Positions 45,918 through 56,985 of a stretch of DNA of 64,000 bases are shown here, one piece after another. The notes beneath the pieces are model-generated. The model was given only the letters and a program-made list of their open reading frames with translations, was not told the DNA's origin and ran no database searches. Origin of the DNA: Acorus gramineus (Eukaryota > Streptophyta > Magnoliopsida > Acorales > Acoraceae); the NCBI GenBank assembly GCA_030737835.1, contig CM060854.1:10163272-10227271 (forward strand), in the 5' to 3' direction. Within the stretch, counting starts at the first letter, position 1; each line of letters begins with the position of its first letter. A program made the translations under genes and the position numbers.

Positions 45918-46794
45918 GAGAGAGAAAGGAGTTAGAGAGAGAGAAAAAAAGGTATTTAATATATCTTTTCTTTTTACCTTTTGATTTTCCTATTATTTAT
46001 TAGATCCATGCTTAGGTATTTGGATTTTTGAGCTTTTAATAAAAAATAGGGTTTTGATTTATTAATTATTTTAAGAATTAAATATTTTTTTATGTTATGG
46101 GATTTTGTGTTTTTATCAAATTAGAGTTTTGATATACATATGTTCATATTGTTAGATTCTTATATTTTTATAAAACCAGGGTTTTGATCTATTATTTATT
46201 ATTATTAGATCTAAGTTAGATTATTAAAATTGAATTTTCTTTAATAAAGCTAGGTTTATGATTTATACAAATCCATAAGATGATAAGTTTTATTTGTTTT
46301 CAACTTTTACTAATTAATAGTTTATTTTTATAGAGAAAAATGTGTGTTTTCATGTTATTATATCAATTTTCGTTATTTTATTATTATTTTGAATTTTCTG
46401 GATATTGTCTTTTTCTGTGTTTTATCTTTTCTGGTTTTGTCTTTTAGTGTTTGGTTAGATGGTAAATAGGTTTTTATTCTTCTTCTTAGGTTCTATTATA
46501 TTTTCTTTTATGATTTATATGAGATAAATTTAGCTCATTGGGTATAAAGATTTATACCTATTGATTATGATTAGGAAATTAGGTCTAGGCTTGAATTATA
46601 GGTTTTAATTAATAATTTATTTGGTTCATCTAGGTTGTAAATTTTGTTGCGGGCTTCATTCTCCGGACCTAGGGTCCATTCGAGGTGAGTGGGCTTATCG
46701 ATTTATTTCGTGTGAGCTTTTGCTCTATAACGTTGAATTTCATATGCCAATGATATTTATTGTGATAAATTTGCATGATTTGGATATTTATTTT

Positions 46795-49700
46795 TGTCAC
46801 GCCCCAGGGCTGGCCAACCCCGGGACGCGACAGGTGCATGTATCATATCAGAAGCCAACACAGGAGGTCAACAATATATATCATACACAATAACCAGAAT
46901 GACACACAACGACAAGAAGCTGACATGATATATACACCTAATGCGGAAGCAAAAGACTGAATTTGTGAATAAACATTCTACAGACTCGATACTCAATCAT
47001 CTGTCCTGTGAGAGCCAATATACACAAATACAACTGAACATATACAAACACGTGCCAAGCACGGAAATCAAATACATACTGTCAAGAAGGGATGCTGATA
47101 ACCTCTGGCACTCGCGGAACGTGGCGCTGCTCCGCTACTGAAGAAATCCCTCGGAAAGCTCCAACTGCTGCTCCGGCTCTAGCTCAGGCTCAGTGACCAT
47201 TGGGGAAAAACATGTGCGAGGGGTGAGCCACACGCTCAGTGAACAGCACAACCCACGCAACACAGACAATATTTACCACAATACTCCATTATTTTAATCC
47301 AGCCATCAATACATAACAACATAATCCAGTGGTTCGTACTTCGCCGAACCACCACACCCTCACCCTCACCCATCCATGGGTGACATAGGATTTTGGGACT
47401 GCTAATCATCTATTCACAAATCCAGTAGGTCGCTCATCGCCAACCCACTACACCCTCACCCTCACCCTACCACGGGTGACATAGGATTTGGGACTGACTA
47501 GGCTGTTGGTCACCCTTGGTCCACCGATAGTCTCTCCCTCCACTCCGTAGGCCGCCTGGTCTACTCCCACATTCAGCACAGTCCGAAACCAAATCAGGAG
47601 GTGCCTACTAATGGGAGCCCTCTGTCAGGAAGGCCCTGTCTAACGCTGGGGGTAGCCTCTACCGAATCCAACGCAGGGAACAGAACAGCCTATCCATACG
47701 CATATGATCCACTCGGATCCGCCAACTACATATCATTACAACTCAAATGTCATGAATTCCTCTGAATTCAACCAGGTGCATCATCAAGATGCGGGAACAT
47801 GTACAAAAATCAGTAAGGCTGGAATATCATTGGGGGAAAGAAACTCGGAAGGGCGGCGTGAGTTCCCGTTATAGGATACCCCGACAACCAAACAAGGAAC
47901 ACGGAGTACCCTAACCCGGGTCTCACCGCTGTCCTTGCAAGGCCCCTCCCCTATAATATCTACCAACTATACTAATAATTATACCAATCATACAATCATT
48001 ACATATAATATTATTGGGACTAGAACCTTGGGAGGGCAGCCCGAGGTCCCGATACAGGACATCCCGACAACCAAACAAGGAACACGGAGTACCCTAACAC
48101 GGGTCTCAGCGTTGACCTCGCAAGGCTCCTCCCTATAATATTATCCTAAGGCATGCGATCTAACAGATACCAGCATTTAATTTAATAATTAAACTAGTAG
48201 GACGCATGCACAGGACGGGGTTTCCTAGCATGAAAACCAGGGGACATGCTGCATGGCTCATACGCATACCCTATGGGTGCAAGTCCCTAACATAAAAGCC
48301 TAGGGTAGCATGCATTCTACATTTTCATCATGCTCACATGCAATACATGTTATTACAGGTTAATATAATCCATGTCGCCCCAGGAGAGGTCGGTATACGC
48401 CCAAGTGCGTATAACACCTCTCTACTGGGTTGGATTGTCCCACTCACCAGAATTGGGGTCGTCGCGCGACCGTCCGTCTAGATCTGCAAGACAGACAATC
48501 AATATGGTGAGTTAAAATCCATAATAACCTTAAAATACATAACATGCACAACAACACCCAAATTAATCATCCAACACCTCCCCAACAACCACCCGCACGG
48601 CCCCCCGACCGCCCGGGTGCACCGCCGCGCTTCAGCCCGCGCACCCCGCGCACCGCCCGGGGCTCCGCGCATCCACCGAGCCCAGCCGCGGCAGTCCGCA
48701 CGCGCCCCGCACGCCGTGCGCTGCCCCGCGAGCGCCCCGCACGCCCCCGCGCGCGGCGCCTCGACCCCGCGCACACCATTCCTGCCTTGCCGCGCCCCGC
48801 GCACGCCTCCTCGCCCCGCGCGCACCCCGCGCGCACCTCCGCCGCTCCGCCGCGCCTCGCGCGCACCTCGCGCGCACCTCGCACGCACCTCCGCCACCTT
48901 GCCGCACCTCGCGTGCACCCCGCACGCACCTCGCGCACTGCCTAGCACCTCTACCACACCCCGCGCACGCCTAGCACCTCGGCCACCACCTCGCGCACGC
49001 CTATCACCTCGGCCACCACCTCGCGCACGCCCTCCGCTGCCTCAGCCACCACCTCGCACCCGCGCGACCTGCTCCACGCGCACCAGTCCGCCCAGCACCA
49101 GCCCGTCCCGCGCGCCCAGCACCTCGCGCGTCCAGCACCTCGGCCAGCACCTCCGCGCGCGCCCAGACCAGCGCCCAGACCAGCCCCTCGCGTCGGACCC
49201 GCGCGACCAGCTCCTCGCGCCCGCTGCCCGCTGCCTGAGGCCCCCAGCACGCCTGCACGACCAGCACAGCACGCCGCGCGCACGCGCGCCCGCGCACGCA
49301 CGCGCGCATGACCGCGCGCGCCCAGCCTGCGCGCCGCTGCTGCTTTGCCTGCTGCCCGAGAACCTCTCCCTGCAGCCCGAGACCACCCCCTGCAGCCCGA
49401 GCACCTCCAACCACCCCTCCCACGGCCGCCGACCACTTCCGACCACCTCCAACCACCCCCGACAGCTTCCCACAGCCGCCGACCACCCCTCATACATAGA
49501 TCCACCCTCCTAGCATACATCTATGCAAGAAAAGTGAAGAAAAGGACCTTACCGAGGGGAGGGAGCGAAGTCCGGACGCTCTCCGCGCGCCGAAACCTTT
49601 CCCAAAGGCCTTCTCAAGCCCCGATCTATCACGGCCCTCGATTTGGCTCGAAACAGAGGAGAGAGAGGGGAGGTCGGGGAGGCTAGAGTCGTCGGAATCG

Positions 49701-50140
49701 GGATTTGAAGGCACCGGGGCGTAGATCGGGACCCGATCTACACTTCCCGTGCTTTGGGTTTTTGATTTTGAGGGGTGTAGGGGGCTCGAACGGAAGAAAA
49801 TCGGAGGAGAGGAGAGAGAGAGAGCTAGTCGGGAAGATGATGAATAGTGACGAGATATTTTTGATTCCTTTTAAGTAGAGCGCGACTTAAAAACCCGGAT
49901 ACGCCCCGGAACTGGGAAATTTTTGCAAACGATGCCAGAATCCGATGAAACTTTCATGAGAGGTCTAAAATGGCGCCAGGACACCAAATATGCAGTCAGA
50001 TTTCCAATCGGAGTCCTCTAGCTCAGACGATAGCTAACAGTCTGAAATTATGCAGTTCCGACCAAAAACCCTAAAAATTTTTAAAAATGCCAGGGCGCTC
50101 TAACGGTTACCAACAGGTTAAAAGTGACACATATATAACA
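46795..50140 (-). mobile_element. type A-like solo LTR inserted in the C 3' LTR
   Basis: TGTCACGCCCC start and inverse TGTTATATATGTG end; 3346 bp. The flanks are ATTTT and TTTTT, an imperfect or mutated duplication in a T-run. Minus-strand signals: donor GT 49552-49551, acceptor AG 48485-48484, 36-nt microexon 48483-48448, donor GT 48447-48446, perfect hairpin TATACGC/GCGTATA 48413-48394. The GC-rich block is about 48590-49360. One arm of the TGTAAT hairpin is decayed (about 46950-46985). The sequence is more diverged than the other A copies (for example GGGCTGGCCAACCCCGGG near the end) and its U3 lacks the dense W-boxes, so it may be a separate subfamily. Confidence 0.9.
48590..49360 (-). 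repeat. GC-rich low-complexity block inside LTR intron 1
   Basis: About 770 bp of CpG/GpC-dense sequence made of drifting short units (CACCTCGCGCGCACC-like, CCCCGCGCACGCC-like). It is much longer than the 300-500 bp seen in most copies. Long reading frames through it (proline/arginine/alanine-rich) are products of composition, not genes. Confidence 0.8.
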
Positions 50141-51471
50141 TTTTTCATATTGGTCAAATTGCATTTTTATTAAATAAAATTGCATGATTTAATTCATTCA
50201 TTATGTCATTTAAAATAGCATGTATTATGCTATTCATGTTTCAAGAATTAATGTAATACATTTTCTAATGCTTATGTTTTTGAAATAATATTTGGATTAA
50301 GGATTATCATTTTTGATATTTTTGGAAAAATTTAGGACTAGTAGAGACAACCTAGTCCTAGGTGATTTTATTAAGATGCACATCATAGCATATTTCAGGA
50401 ATAAATCCCCCCGTTGTATTTCGCCTTTGGGGAGGAAGGTCTAGGACTCGAAGAGTCCCAAGATCGGTGAGGGGTGTGGTAAAGCATTCCTTGTAGCGGC
50501 GGATTCCTTTGTTTGGAGTTTGCAGCAACCGGGGCATCCTGTGCTGGTGTTCTCGTAGTGATGGCAGCAGCGACCCATCAGCGTCTTCTATATCCGACGT
50601 CTCCTCGAGTGAGCTTTTTGAGCGATTTAGGCGCTTGGGGCTTGGCACACCTATTTTGGGGAAACGGTTCTTCCGATTGAGAACCCGACCCGGTCATATC
50701 ATTTAAACCTCATGATTTCTACAACGTGGGCCAAGGATTGGGCCACATGATTGCTTTAAAATATATATTTTTTTTTAAGCTCATGAATTTATATTGATTT
50801 ATTAAAGGAAATTCTTGTTTTTAATAACTTTATTTTATGTATATATATGATTGTATCATTTAACTCTCATGCTTTTTCTTGTGTGGGCCAAGGATTGGGC
50901 CATGTGCTTGCATTAAAATGTTTTTTTTAAGTTCATGATTTTAAATCGATTTAATAAAATAAAAGATTTATTAAAAGAAATTCTGAATTTTATATAACTT
51001 ATTTTTATATATAACTGTCACGTGAAGTAATTTGTCAATGGGCTTATTCACTGAGTTAATTGCTCACCCTTTTCGATATGGCTGGTTGTTTCATAACCAG
51101 GTATCGCATATTTCGAGGATCAAATTGAAGTTTGGGCTTTTCGCATCTTTCATGAATATCTTCGAAGTAGTGGTTCAAATGTGAATTATAGTCACGATCG
51201 ACTATGTGGGTTTGTTCAGTTTAGATGGCTCCCACAGGGGTGGTTTATTGTGTATTTCCTTTTAGTATCTTATTTCCGCAAAACTCTGATATTTTGTAAG
51301 ACCATTGGTGATTTAAAAACATTGGATATTATTTATATTTATTATCATCTGTTTTATTATATTGTTATCATAAAAAAAAAGAGCTGCAAATTTTGGTCTT
51401 GTATTTAGATTAAATTTAGTAGCGACGCATTTACCGTCCGATAAACGGTTAGGTAAATATGGGGCGTTACA

Positions 51472-52934
51472 CTCCTGCTGGTGGCTTTTTGGCCAGGCTA
51501 GTGGTGCAGCCCGTTCTTCTCGACGAGATCCGCACGGCTCAGGGGCAGGATCCTCACTTTCTAGTCCTCTCTGAAGGCGTCGCCCGGGGCGAGCGTCTGG
51601 ACTACCAGATTCGCGAGGACGGGATCCTGCGGTTCAGAGGTCGAGTATGCATTCCTGACGACGCAGAGCTGAAGCAGAAGATCTTGGACGAGGCCCATCG
51701 TTCGAGGTACACAGTGCATCCTGGTGGCCCGAAGATGTACAGGGGCCTTCGTCGTGGCTACTGGTGGCGTGGGATGAAGACGGATATTGCCCGTTGCTTG
51801 GTATGCCAGCAGGTGAAGTCGGAGCATCAGCGTCCTGCGGGGAAGCTGCAGTCCATTGAGATTCCTCAGTGGAAGTGGGAGCAGATCACCATGGACTTCG
51901 TTTCGGGCTTGCCGAGGTCACGTTCGGGTCGCGATGCCATCTGGGTAATCGTCGACCGACTGACTAAGTCCGCTCATTTCCTCCCCATCCGACTCACCGA
52001 TTCTCTGGACAACCTGGCGCAGTTGTTTGTCTCAGAGATTGTTTGTCTCCATGGCACTCCCGTCAGCATCATTTCTGATAGAGACGCGCGATTTACTTCG
52101 AGGTTCTGGCGTAGCCTCCAGCACGCCCTTGGTACGAACCTCCACTTCAGTACAGCGTTTCATCCGCAGACGGACGGCCAGTCGGAGAGGATGATTCAGA
52201 CCCTGGAGGACATGCTGCGAGCTTGCGTTCTCGATTTTGGGGGCAGTTGGGAGAGGCATCTTCCGTTGGTGGAGTTTGCCTACAACAACAGCTACCACTC
52301 GAGTATCCGGATGGCACCATACGAGGCGCTCTATGGTCGCAGCTGCAGGTCCCCCTTGTGTTGGGACGAGGTCGGAGAGCGCCAGTTGGAGGGACCAGAG
52401 ATCATCCACCAGACCTCAAAGATGGTCAAGACGATTCGCGAGCGTATCCGAGTCGGTCAGAGCCGTCAGAAGAGCTACGCCGATCGTCGTCGCTGTGAGC
52501 TCGCCTTCGAGGCTGGTGACCATGTCTTCCTAAAGGTGTCCCCGATGAAGGGCATCTTCCGTTTCGGTGTGCGGGGCAAGCTGAGTCCGCATTTCATTGG
52601 GCCGTTCCTCATCCTCGAGCGGGTTGGAGAGGTGGCCTATCGCATAGCTCTGCCCCCACAGTTGGCTCAGGCCCATGACGTCTTCCATGTCTCGCAGCTG
52701 AGGCGTTACGTCCACGATCCTGCTCACGTCATTCCGTTCGAGCCGCTCGTCTTCGAGCCGGACCTGTCATTCGTGGAGCAGCCGATCGAGATCATGGAGC
52801 GACGCGAGAAGAGGCTCCGCACCAAGACCGTCCAGCTGGTTAAGATACGATGGCAGCACCGCTCAGGTGCCGAGGCCACTTGGGAGCTCGAGAATGCCAT
52901 GCGTGACGCATATCTGCATCTTTTCCCTTCCTAG
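51472..52934 (+). pseudogene. E1 integrase and chromo-like tail
   Basis: Resumes pol after element C with [19 protein letters not shown]. The zinc-binding region keeps [11 protein letters not shown] and CLVCQQVK but lacks four residues (GRFV in E2). The catalytic core motifs [21 protein letters not shown] and [10 protein letters not shown] are intact, as are [18 protein letters not shown] and the C-terminal [19 protein letters not shown]. It is a continuous frame of 480-odd codons to TAG at 52932-52934, but it is cut off from its start by element C. Confidence 0.9.
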
Positions 52935-52969
52935 ATGTTTTTGTATTTATTTTGAGGACAAAATTTCCT

Positions 52970-52982
52970 AAGGGGGGAAGAA
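52970..52982 (+). other. polypurine tract of E1
   Basis: AAGGGGGGAAGAA directly precedes the TG of the 3' LTR. Confidence 0.85.
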
Positions 52983-53494
52983 TGTTATATATGTGTCACT
53001 TTTAGCCTTCTGGTCACCATTGGAGCATTCTGGCAGTTTTTCAATTTTTTCTTTTTTCGATCAGAACCGCTAAAATTTCAGACTTTTAGCCATCATCATG
53101 AGTTCGAGAACTCCGATTGAAAATCTAACTGCACATTATGTGTCCTGGTGCCATTTCAAGCCACTCTGGAAAGTTTCATCGAATTCCGATAACGTTTCAG
53201 AATTTCACAGTTCTGAATCGTATCCGGGTTTTGACCAAGCGAAAAGTCATAGGGAGACTTGACCAAGTCAAAGATGACTTTGACCAAGTGAAGTTTGACC
53301 CTTGACTTGGTCAGTTGGTTTTGTTTGTTTGTGTGGATGGGTTGACCAAGAGTCAAAGTTCTCAAATGCCCAAAAAACCTAAGTGAGTGTGTGAGTGTGT
53401 GTGTGTGGGAGCCTCACTTAGGCGTGCACCCCTTCTTGTTCATCTTCTTCATCTCTCTCTCTCTCTCTCACTCACAAATCTCACATCCCCTCTC

Positions 53495-53501
53495 TTTAAA
53501 T
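53495..53501 (+). promoter_or_regulatory. TATA-like box of the E1 3' LTR
   Basis: TTTAAAT after a CT-rich tract, about 135 bp downstream of the W-box cluster and about 250 bp upstream of the first donor. The same CTCTTTAAATCCCCCATTTG context occurs at 2201-2220. The start site itself cannot be fixed from sequence. Confidence 0.4.
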
Positions 53502-54376
53502 CCCCCATTTGATCTAGTAGAAGTGTTTGAACAAGAAAGCCCTAGAAGGAGAAAAGATTGGTAAGGACTTGATCTACCTTTCCATGGTCTTAGATTTGTT
53601 TTCCCCTTGGTTGACCTCCTCTCATGGCTTCCTTTCTCCTCTGTTTTCAGCCATTCTTGGGCTGAGAAGAGGCTGAGGTGGTGGTGGTCTCGGTGGCGGC
53701 GTTTCGGTGCGCGAAGAGCACCCGATTTCCCCCTTTGGTTCTTCCTCCCTTGGGTGAGTCCTTCTACTCCCTATTTCTTGTTTAGATGGTTGTTTAGGAG
53801 GTGAAATGGTGTATGCATAGTATGCATGAGTATTAGGGGTGTGGGAGGGCTGAGGGAGGGGGTGGGAAGGACCCGGGCGCGCGTGCGGGGTCATCCGCGC
53901 GCGTGCGCGCGAGTCTGCGCGCGCAGGCAGTGCAGGCACGCGCAGTCGGGCGCACTGGGGGGCGTGGGCGTACGCGCGGACGCGCGGGCGTGCTCGCGGT
54001 GTGTTGCGCGGTGAGCGCAGTGCGCGGGGGTGCGCCTGGGGCTGGAAGCGCGATACGCGCGGGCGCCCGCGAGTGTGAGCTCGCGCGCGGCAGCGTGTCT
54101 GGGCGCGCGGGCAGGGGCGCAGCAGCGCGTCTGGGCGCGGGCTGGGGCGCGGCAGTGCGCCCGGGGCGCAGGGGCGCGTGTGTGCGTGCGCCTTCGGGCG
54201 TGCGCGTGCGGGTGGCCGTGCGTACGGCTGCCCGTCGGTGCGGGAGGATGTCGGGGCACTCGGACTCGCGTGCGTGCGGGCCCGTATGCATGCTTGTCCG
54301 AGTGTTGGGTATTTTTAGCGTATTTCTTATGTATTTGTGTAATTACTCACCATTTTTTATTACCCATGTCTTGCAG

Positions 54377-54412
54377 ATCTTGACGGGCGGTCACGCGACG
54401 ACCCGGGTTTTG
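54377..54412 (+). other. candidate 36-nt leader microexon
   Basis: Bounded by TCTTGCAG upstream and GTGAGTGGG downstream. The interval is exactly 36 nt in every type A-like copy in the window (6202-6237, 4614-4649, 14131-14166, 18976-19011, 22951-22986, 30398-30433, 35464-35499, 48448-48483, 54377-54412, 59431-59466). In type B it is 39 nt in two copies and 37 nt in one, although internal sequence varies. It begins ATCTTGACGG and is strongly GC-rich. Transcript evidence is needed. Confidence 0.6.
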
Positions 54413-54447
54413 GTGAGTGGGACAATCCAACCCAGTAGGGAGGCGTT

Positions 54448-54469
54448 CGATGCACATAGGCGTGCATCG
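54448..54469 (+). other. conserved hairpin downstream of the second donor
   Basis: CGATGCAC, 6-nt loop, GTGCATCG, 8 perfect base pairs, enclosed by GGGAGGC and GCCCTCCC that can form an outer stem. Every LTR copy has a hairpin here with a different stem sequence (see findings). Confidence 0.65.
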
Positions 54470-55637
54470 CCCTCCCCTGGGGCACCATAATTGCGTATTA
54501 ATTTGTAATAAGTGTAAACTGTGCTATGCATGATTATTATGTTGTATCCATGCCCCCCTTAGGTTTTGTATGCTAGGGACATGCACCCTTATATTATGTA
54601 TAGAGGCCTACGCATCTCGATACCATGTTTTCATGCTAGGAAAGCCTCGACCTACACATGTTTCCCACTTAGTTTAATTTATTTAAATCAAATGCGAGCA
54701 TATGGTTATTAGCATGCCTTTGAGAATATTATAACCTTGTGGTTATAATATATGGTTCCCCGCAGCTTAGTTATGCGCCCTGGAGGAATTCTTGAGAATT
54801 CATGACATTAGAATTGTTAGGAAGCGTTGTCGACGGATCCAAGAGGATCGTATCCGTGTGGGTAGGCTGTTTCTCTTCCCTTCGTTGGATCCGTGTAGGG
54901 ACTCCCCAGCGTTAGACAGGCTGTCCTGACAGAGGGCTCCCATCTGTAGGTACCTCCGATGCGTCGGACTGTGCTGATCGTGGGAGTAGACCAGGCGAGC
55001 TACGGAGTGGAGGAGAGGCTATCGGTGGACCAAGGGTGATTAACAGCCTAGTCAATCCCAAAAGACCCATGTCACCCCTTTGAGGGTGAGGGTGTGGTGG
55101 GTCGGCGATGTAACGACCCACTGGATTGTGTAGTTATTTCCACTTAGGGGCTATAAATCATTTAAGGTTAATATGAATTGTGATGCATGGGTTGTGCTAT
55201 TCACTGAGCGTGTGGCTCACCCCTCGCATATTCTTTTCTCCAGTGATATCTGAGTCGGATCTGAAGGAGGAGCTCCCCGAGGCACATCAGCAGTAGCGGA
55301 GCAGCGTCACGTTCTGTGAGTGAGAGGCCATCAGCATCCCCTTTTGATTGTATGTATTGTATTCCGTGCTTGGGCACACGTTTGTATTATATTTGGATGT
55401 CGTTGTATATATATTGGCTCTCACAGGACAGTTGATTATGTATCGGGTCTGTAATATGTCTTTGAATTACAGACTCAGTCTTTTAGCTTCCGCTATTTGT
55501 ATATATTATGTCAGCCACCTTTCTGTCTGTGTTGTCATTTTCGATGTTGTATAGAGTATTTCATTGATCTTCTGTATAGACAGCTGATATCATATATACT
55601 TGCTGCGTCTCGGGGACGGCCGCCCTGGGGCGTGACA

Positions 55638-56950
55638 TCATCATCTCATAAAGCTGGTCATAGATTTGCCCCATTAGCATGGGCGCAACAGCTACACCAC
55701 GCCCTCGAGTCTTATCGCAAGGGAATATTAGGCAGGTGCCCGTTATTAACCCAGACTTAATCATGTTCGATATTCCAATTAATATGGTGGGAGTAGTATT
55801 ACAATACTACCTAAGGCATGCCATATTCTATACATCCATGCACATTACACAATACATGCCCATACTAGAGGGGCTCATGCAACACAATCATTCATACATG
55901 GATACAATACATGTATATAAGCCTAGCATGCAAGATATCTACATATTATAGCTTAAGCATGGCCATACTACTTATCTAGACAAATAGTATAGCTAGGGGA
56001 CCCCATCGATGCGCGACGCGCGACTACGAGCGTCGAACGCATCCCGAGAGGGGGGGGATTGGATCGAACCACTCACCATTACCCGGGACCTCGCACATCC
56101 CATCCGACGTGATCTGCAAGGTAAGGGCATCAAATTTGGTGAGTAACATCACAATTTAACACTTAGAAATCACTAGAAATACCAAAGACCTAGACATGCA
56201 CGCATACGGGCTCGCACGCATGCAAGCACGCGCGTACGCAAGCATGCCCGAGTGCCCCAGCACCTACCCAAGACCCTGGGCAGCTCCACGCATGCCCCAG
56301 CACATGCACGCACGCGCGCGCGCGCACTGGCACCCAGCCGCGCGCCCAGACACATGCCCAGGCGCACTGCCCCCTGCGCGCGCTTGCTCGAGCGCACTCA
56401 CCCGCACGCCTTGTGCACACTGCGCGCGTTGCCAACCCCCGTGCGCCCGCTCCGCGCGCACGCGCCCGCCTGCGCCTGCCAGCGCCCCTTTGCTCGCGGA
56501 CAGACCCCTGCGCGCGCCCAACACTCCCCAACCCTCTTTTAACCCCTTTTAACCCCTCCCCCACACTTCTCACTCACCCTAAACCAATTATCTAGCATGC
56601 ATGACCTCCCATCAACCCCTTAAGCCATGAAAAACCAAGAAAAGAAGGGGAAGAGCTCACCTTGGGAGGGGGAATGAAAGGGGGAGATTCGGGGGCCCTC
56701 GATGCACCCGCGAGCACCTCAACCACCACCACCTCCACAGCCCTCCTCAGCCTCCTTTGGCTGCAAAACAGGGGGGGAAAGTTCATGAAAAGGGAGCTAG
56801 AGAGAGGAGGATCAACAACAACAACAACACTTACACAAACTTGCTCTTCCTCCTTCACCTTCTCCTTCTCTTCTCTTTGAGACATTAACACAAACACTTG
56901 GGGGGGGATTGAAAGAGAGACCCAAGAGAGGTCCACGTGAGAGTGAGAGG

Positions 56951-56985
<35 letters not shown>

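Larger units (their letters stand above)
39550..51471 (+). mobile_element. element C: non-autonomous gypsy retrotransposon in E1 pol
   Basis: LTRs start TGTAACACCTGTGC and end GGGGCGTTACA; the whole element is flanked by CTCCT (39545-39549, 51472-51476). Structure: 5' LTR 39550-42484, initiator-Met primer-binding site, 2.7-kb internal region with only a decayed protease-like stretch and a hairpin array, polypurine tract 45189-45202, 3' LTR 45203-51471 interrupted by a solo LTR. The LTRs look nearly identical and of nearly equal length (2935 and about 2918 bp net), so insertion is recent although the coding part is long dead. It must therefore be mobilised in trans. Intact copies elsewhere would prove it. 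Confidence 0.9.
45203..51471 (+). mobile_element. 3' LTR of element C, split by a nested solo LTR
   Basis: Matches 39550-42484 almost base for base apart from the (GA)n length and scattered changes. It is interrupted at 46795-50140 at a position equal to about 41170-41180 of the 5' LTR. It resumes at 50141-50145 and ends GGGGCGTTACA at 51471. Confidence 0.9.
31684..55637 (+). mobile_element. element E1: Tekay-like gypsy retrotransposon with nested insertions
   Basis: A plus-strand copy of the same family as E2: truncated 5' LTR 31684-32654, primer-binding site, gag 32770-33857, pol 37105-39549 and 51472-52934, polypurine tract 52970-52982, complete 3' LTR 52983-55637. It was entered by a solo LTR (33858-37104, duplication AGTCC) and by element C (39550-51471, duplication CTCCT). 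Without the inserts it is about 8.8 kb. Damage includes two TAG stops, a homopolymer frameshift, an 89-bp deletion, a 322-bp tandem duplication and a 12-bp deletion in the integrase zinc region. Confidence 0.9.
52983..55637 (+). mobile_element. 3' LTR of E1 (reference type A LTR)
   Basis: Complete, 2655 bp, and the clearest copy for reading LTR signals. In order: W-box cluster about 53229-53360; TATA-like TTTAAAT 53495-53501; exon-1 hairpin CGGTGC/GCACCCG (about 53705-53723); donor TTGG|GTGAGT (GT 53754); GC-rich block about 53870-54240; acceptor TCTTGCAG (AG 54375-54376); 36-nt microexon 54377-54412; donor TTTTG|GTGAGTGG (GT 54413); hairpin CGATGCAC/GTGCATCG 54448-54469; GAATTC dyad about 54787; G-rich motif about 55083; TTCACTGAG motif 55199; acceptor CTCCAG (AG 55242-55243); TGTAAT/ATTACA hairpin 55447-55474. 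Splicing is inferred. Confidence 0.9.

Noticed and set aside
48617-49513. Open frame of almost 300 codons rich in Pro, Ala and Arg
   Set aside because: It lies in the GC-rich block of an LTR intron, overlaps long frames on both strands, is low-complexity and has no domain. GC-rich DNA lacks stop codons by composition.
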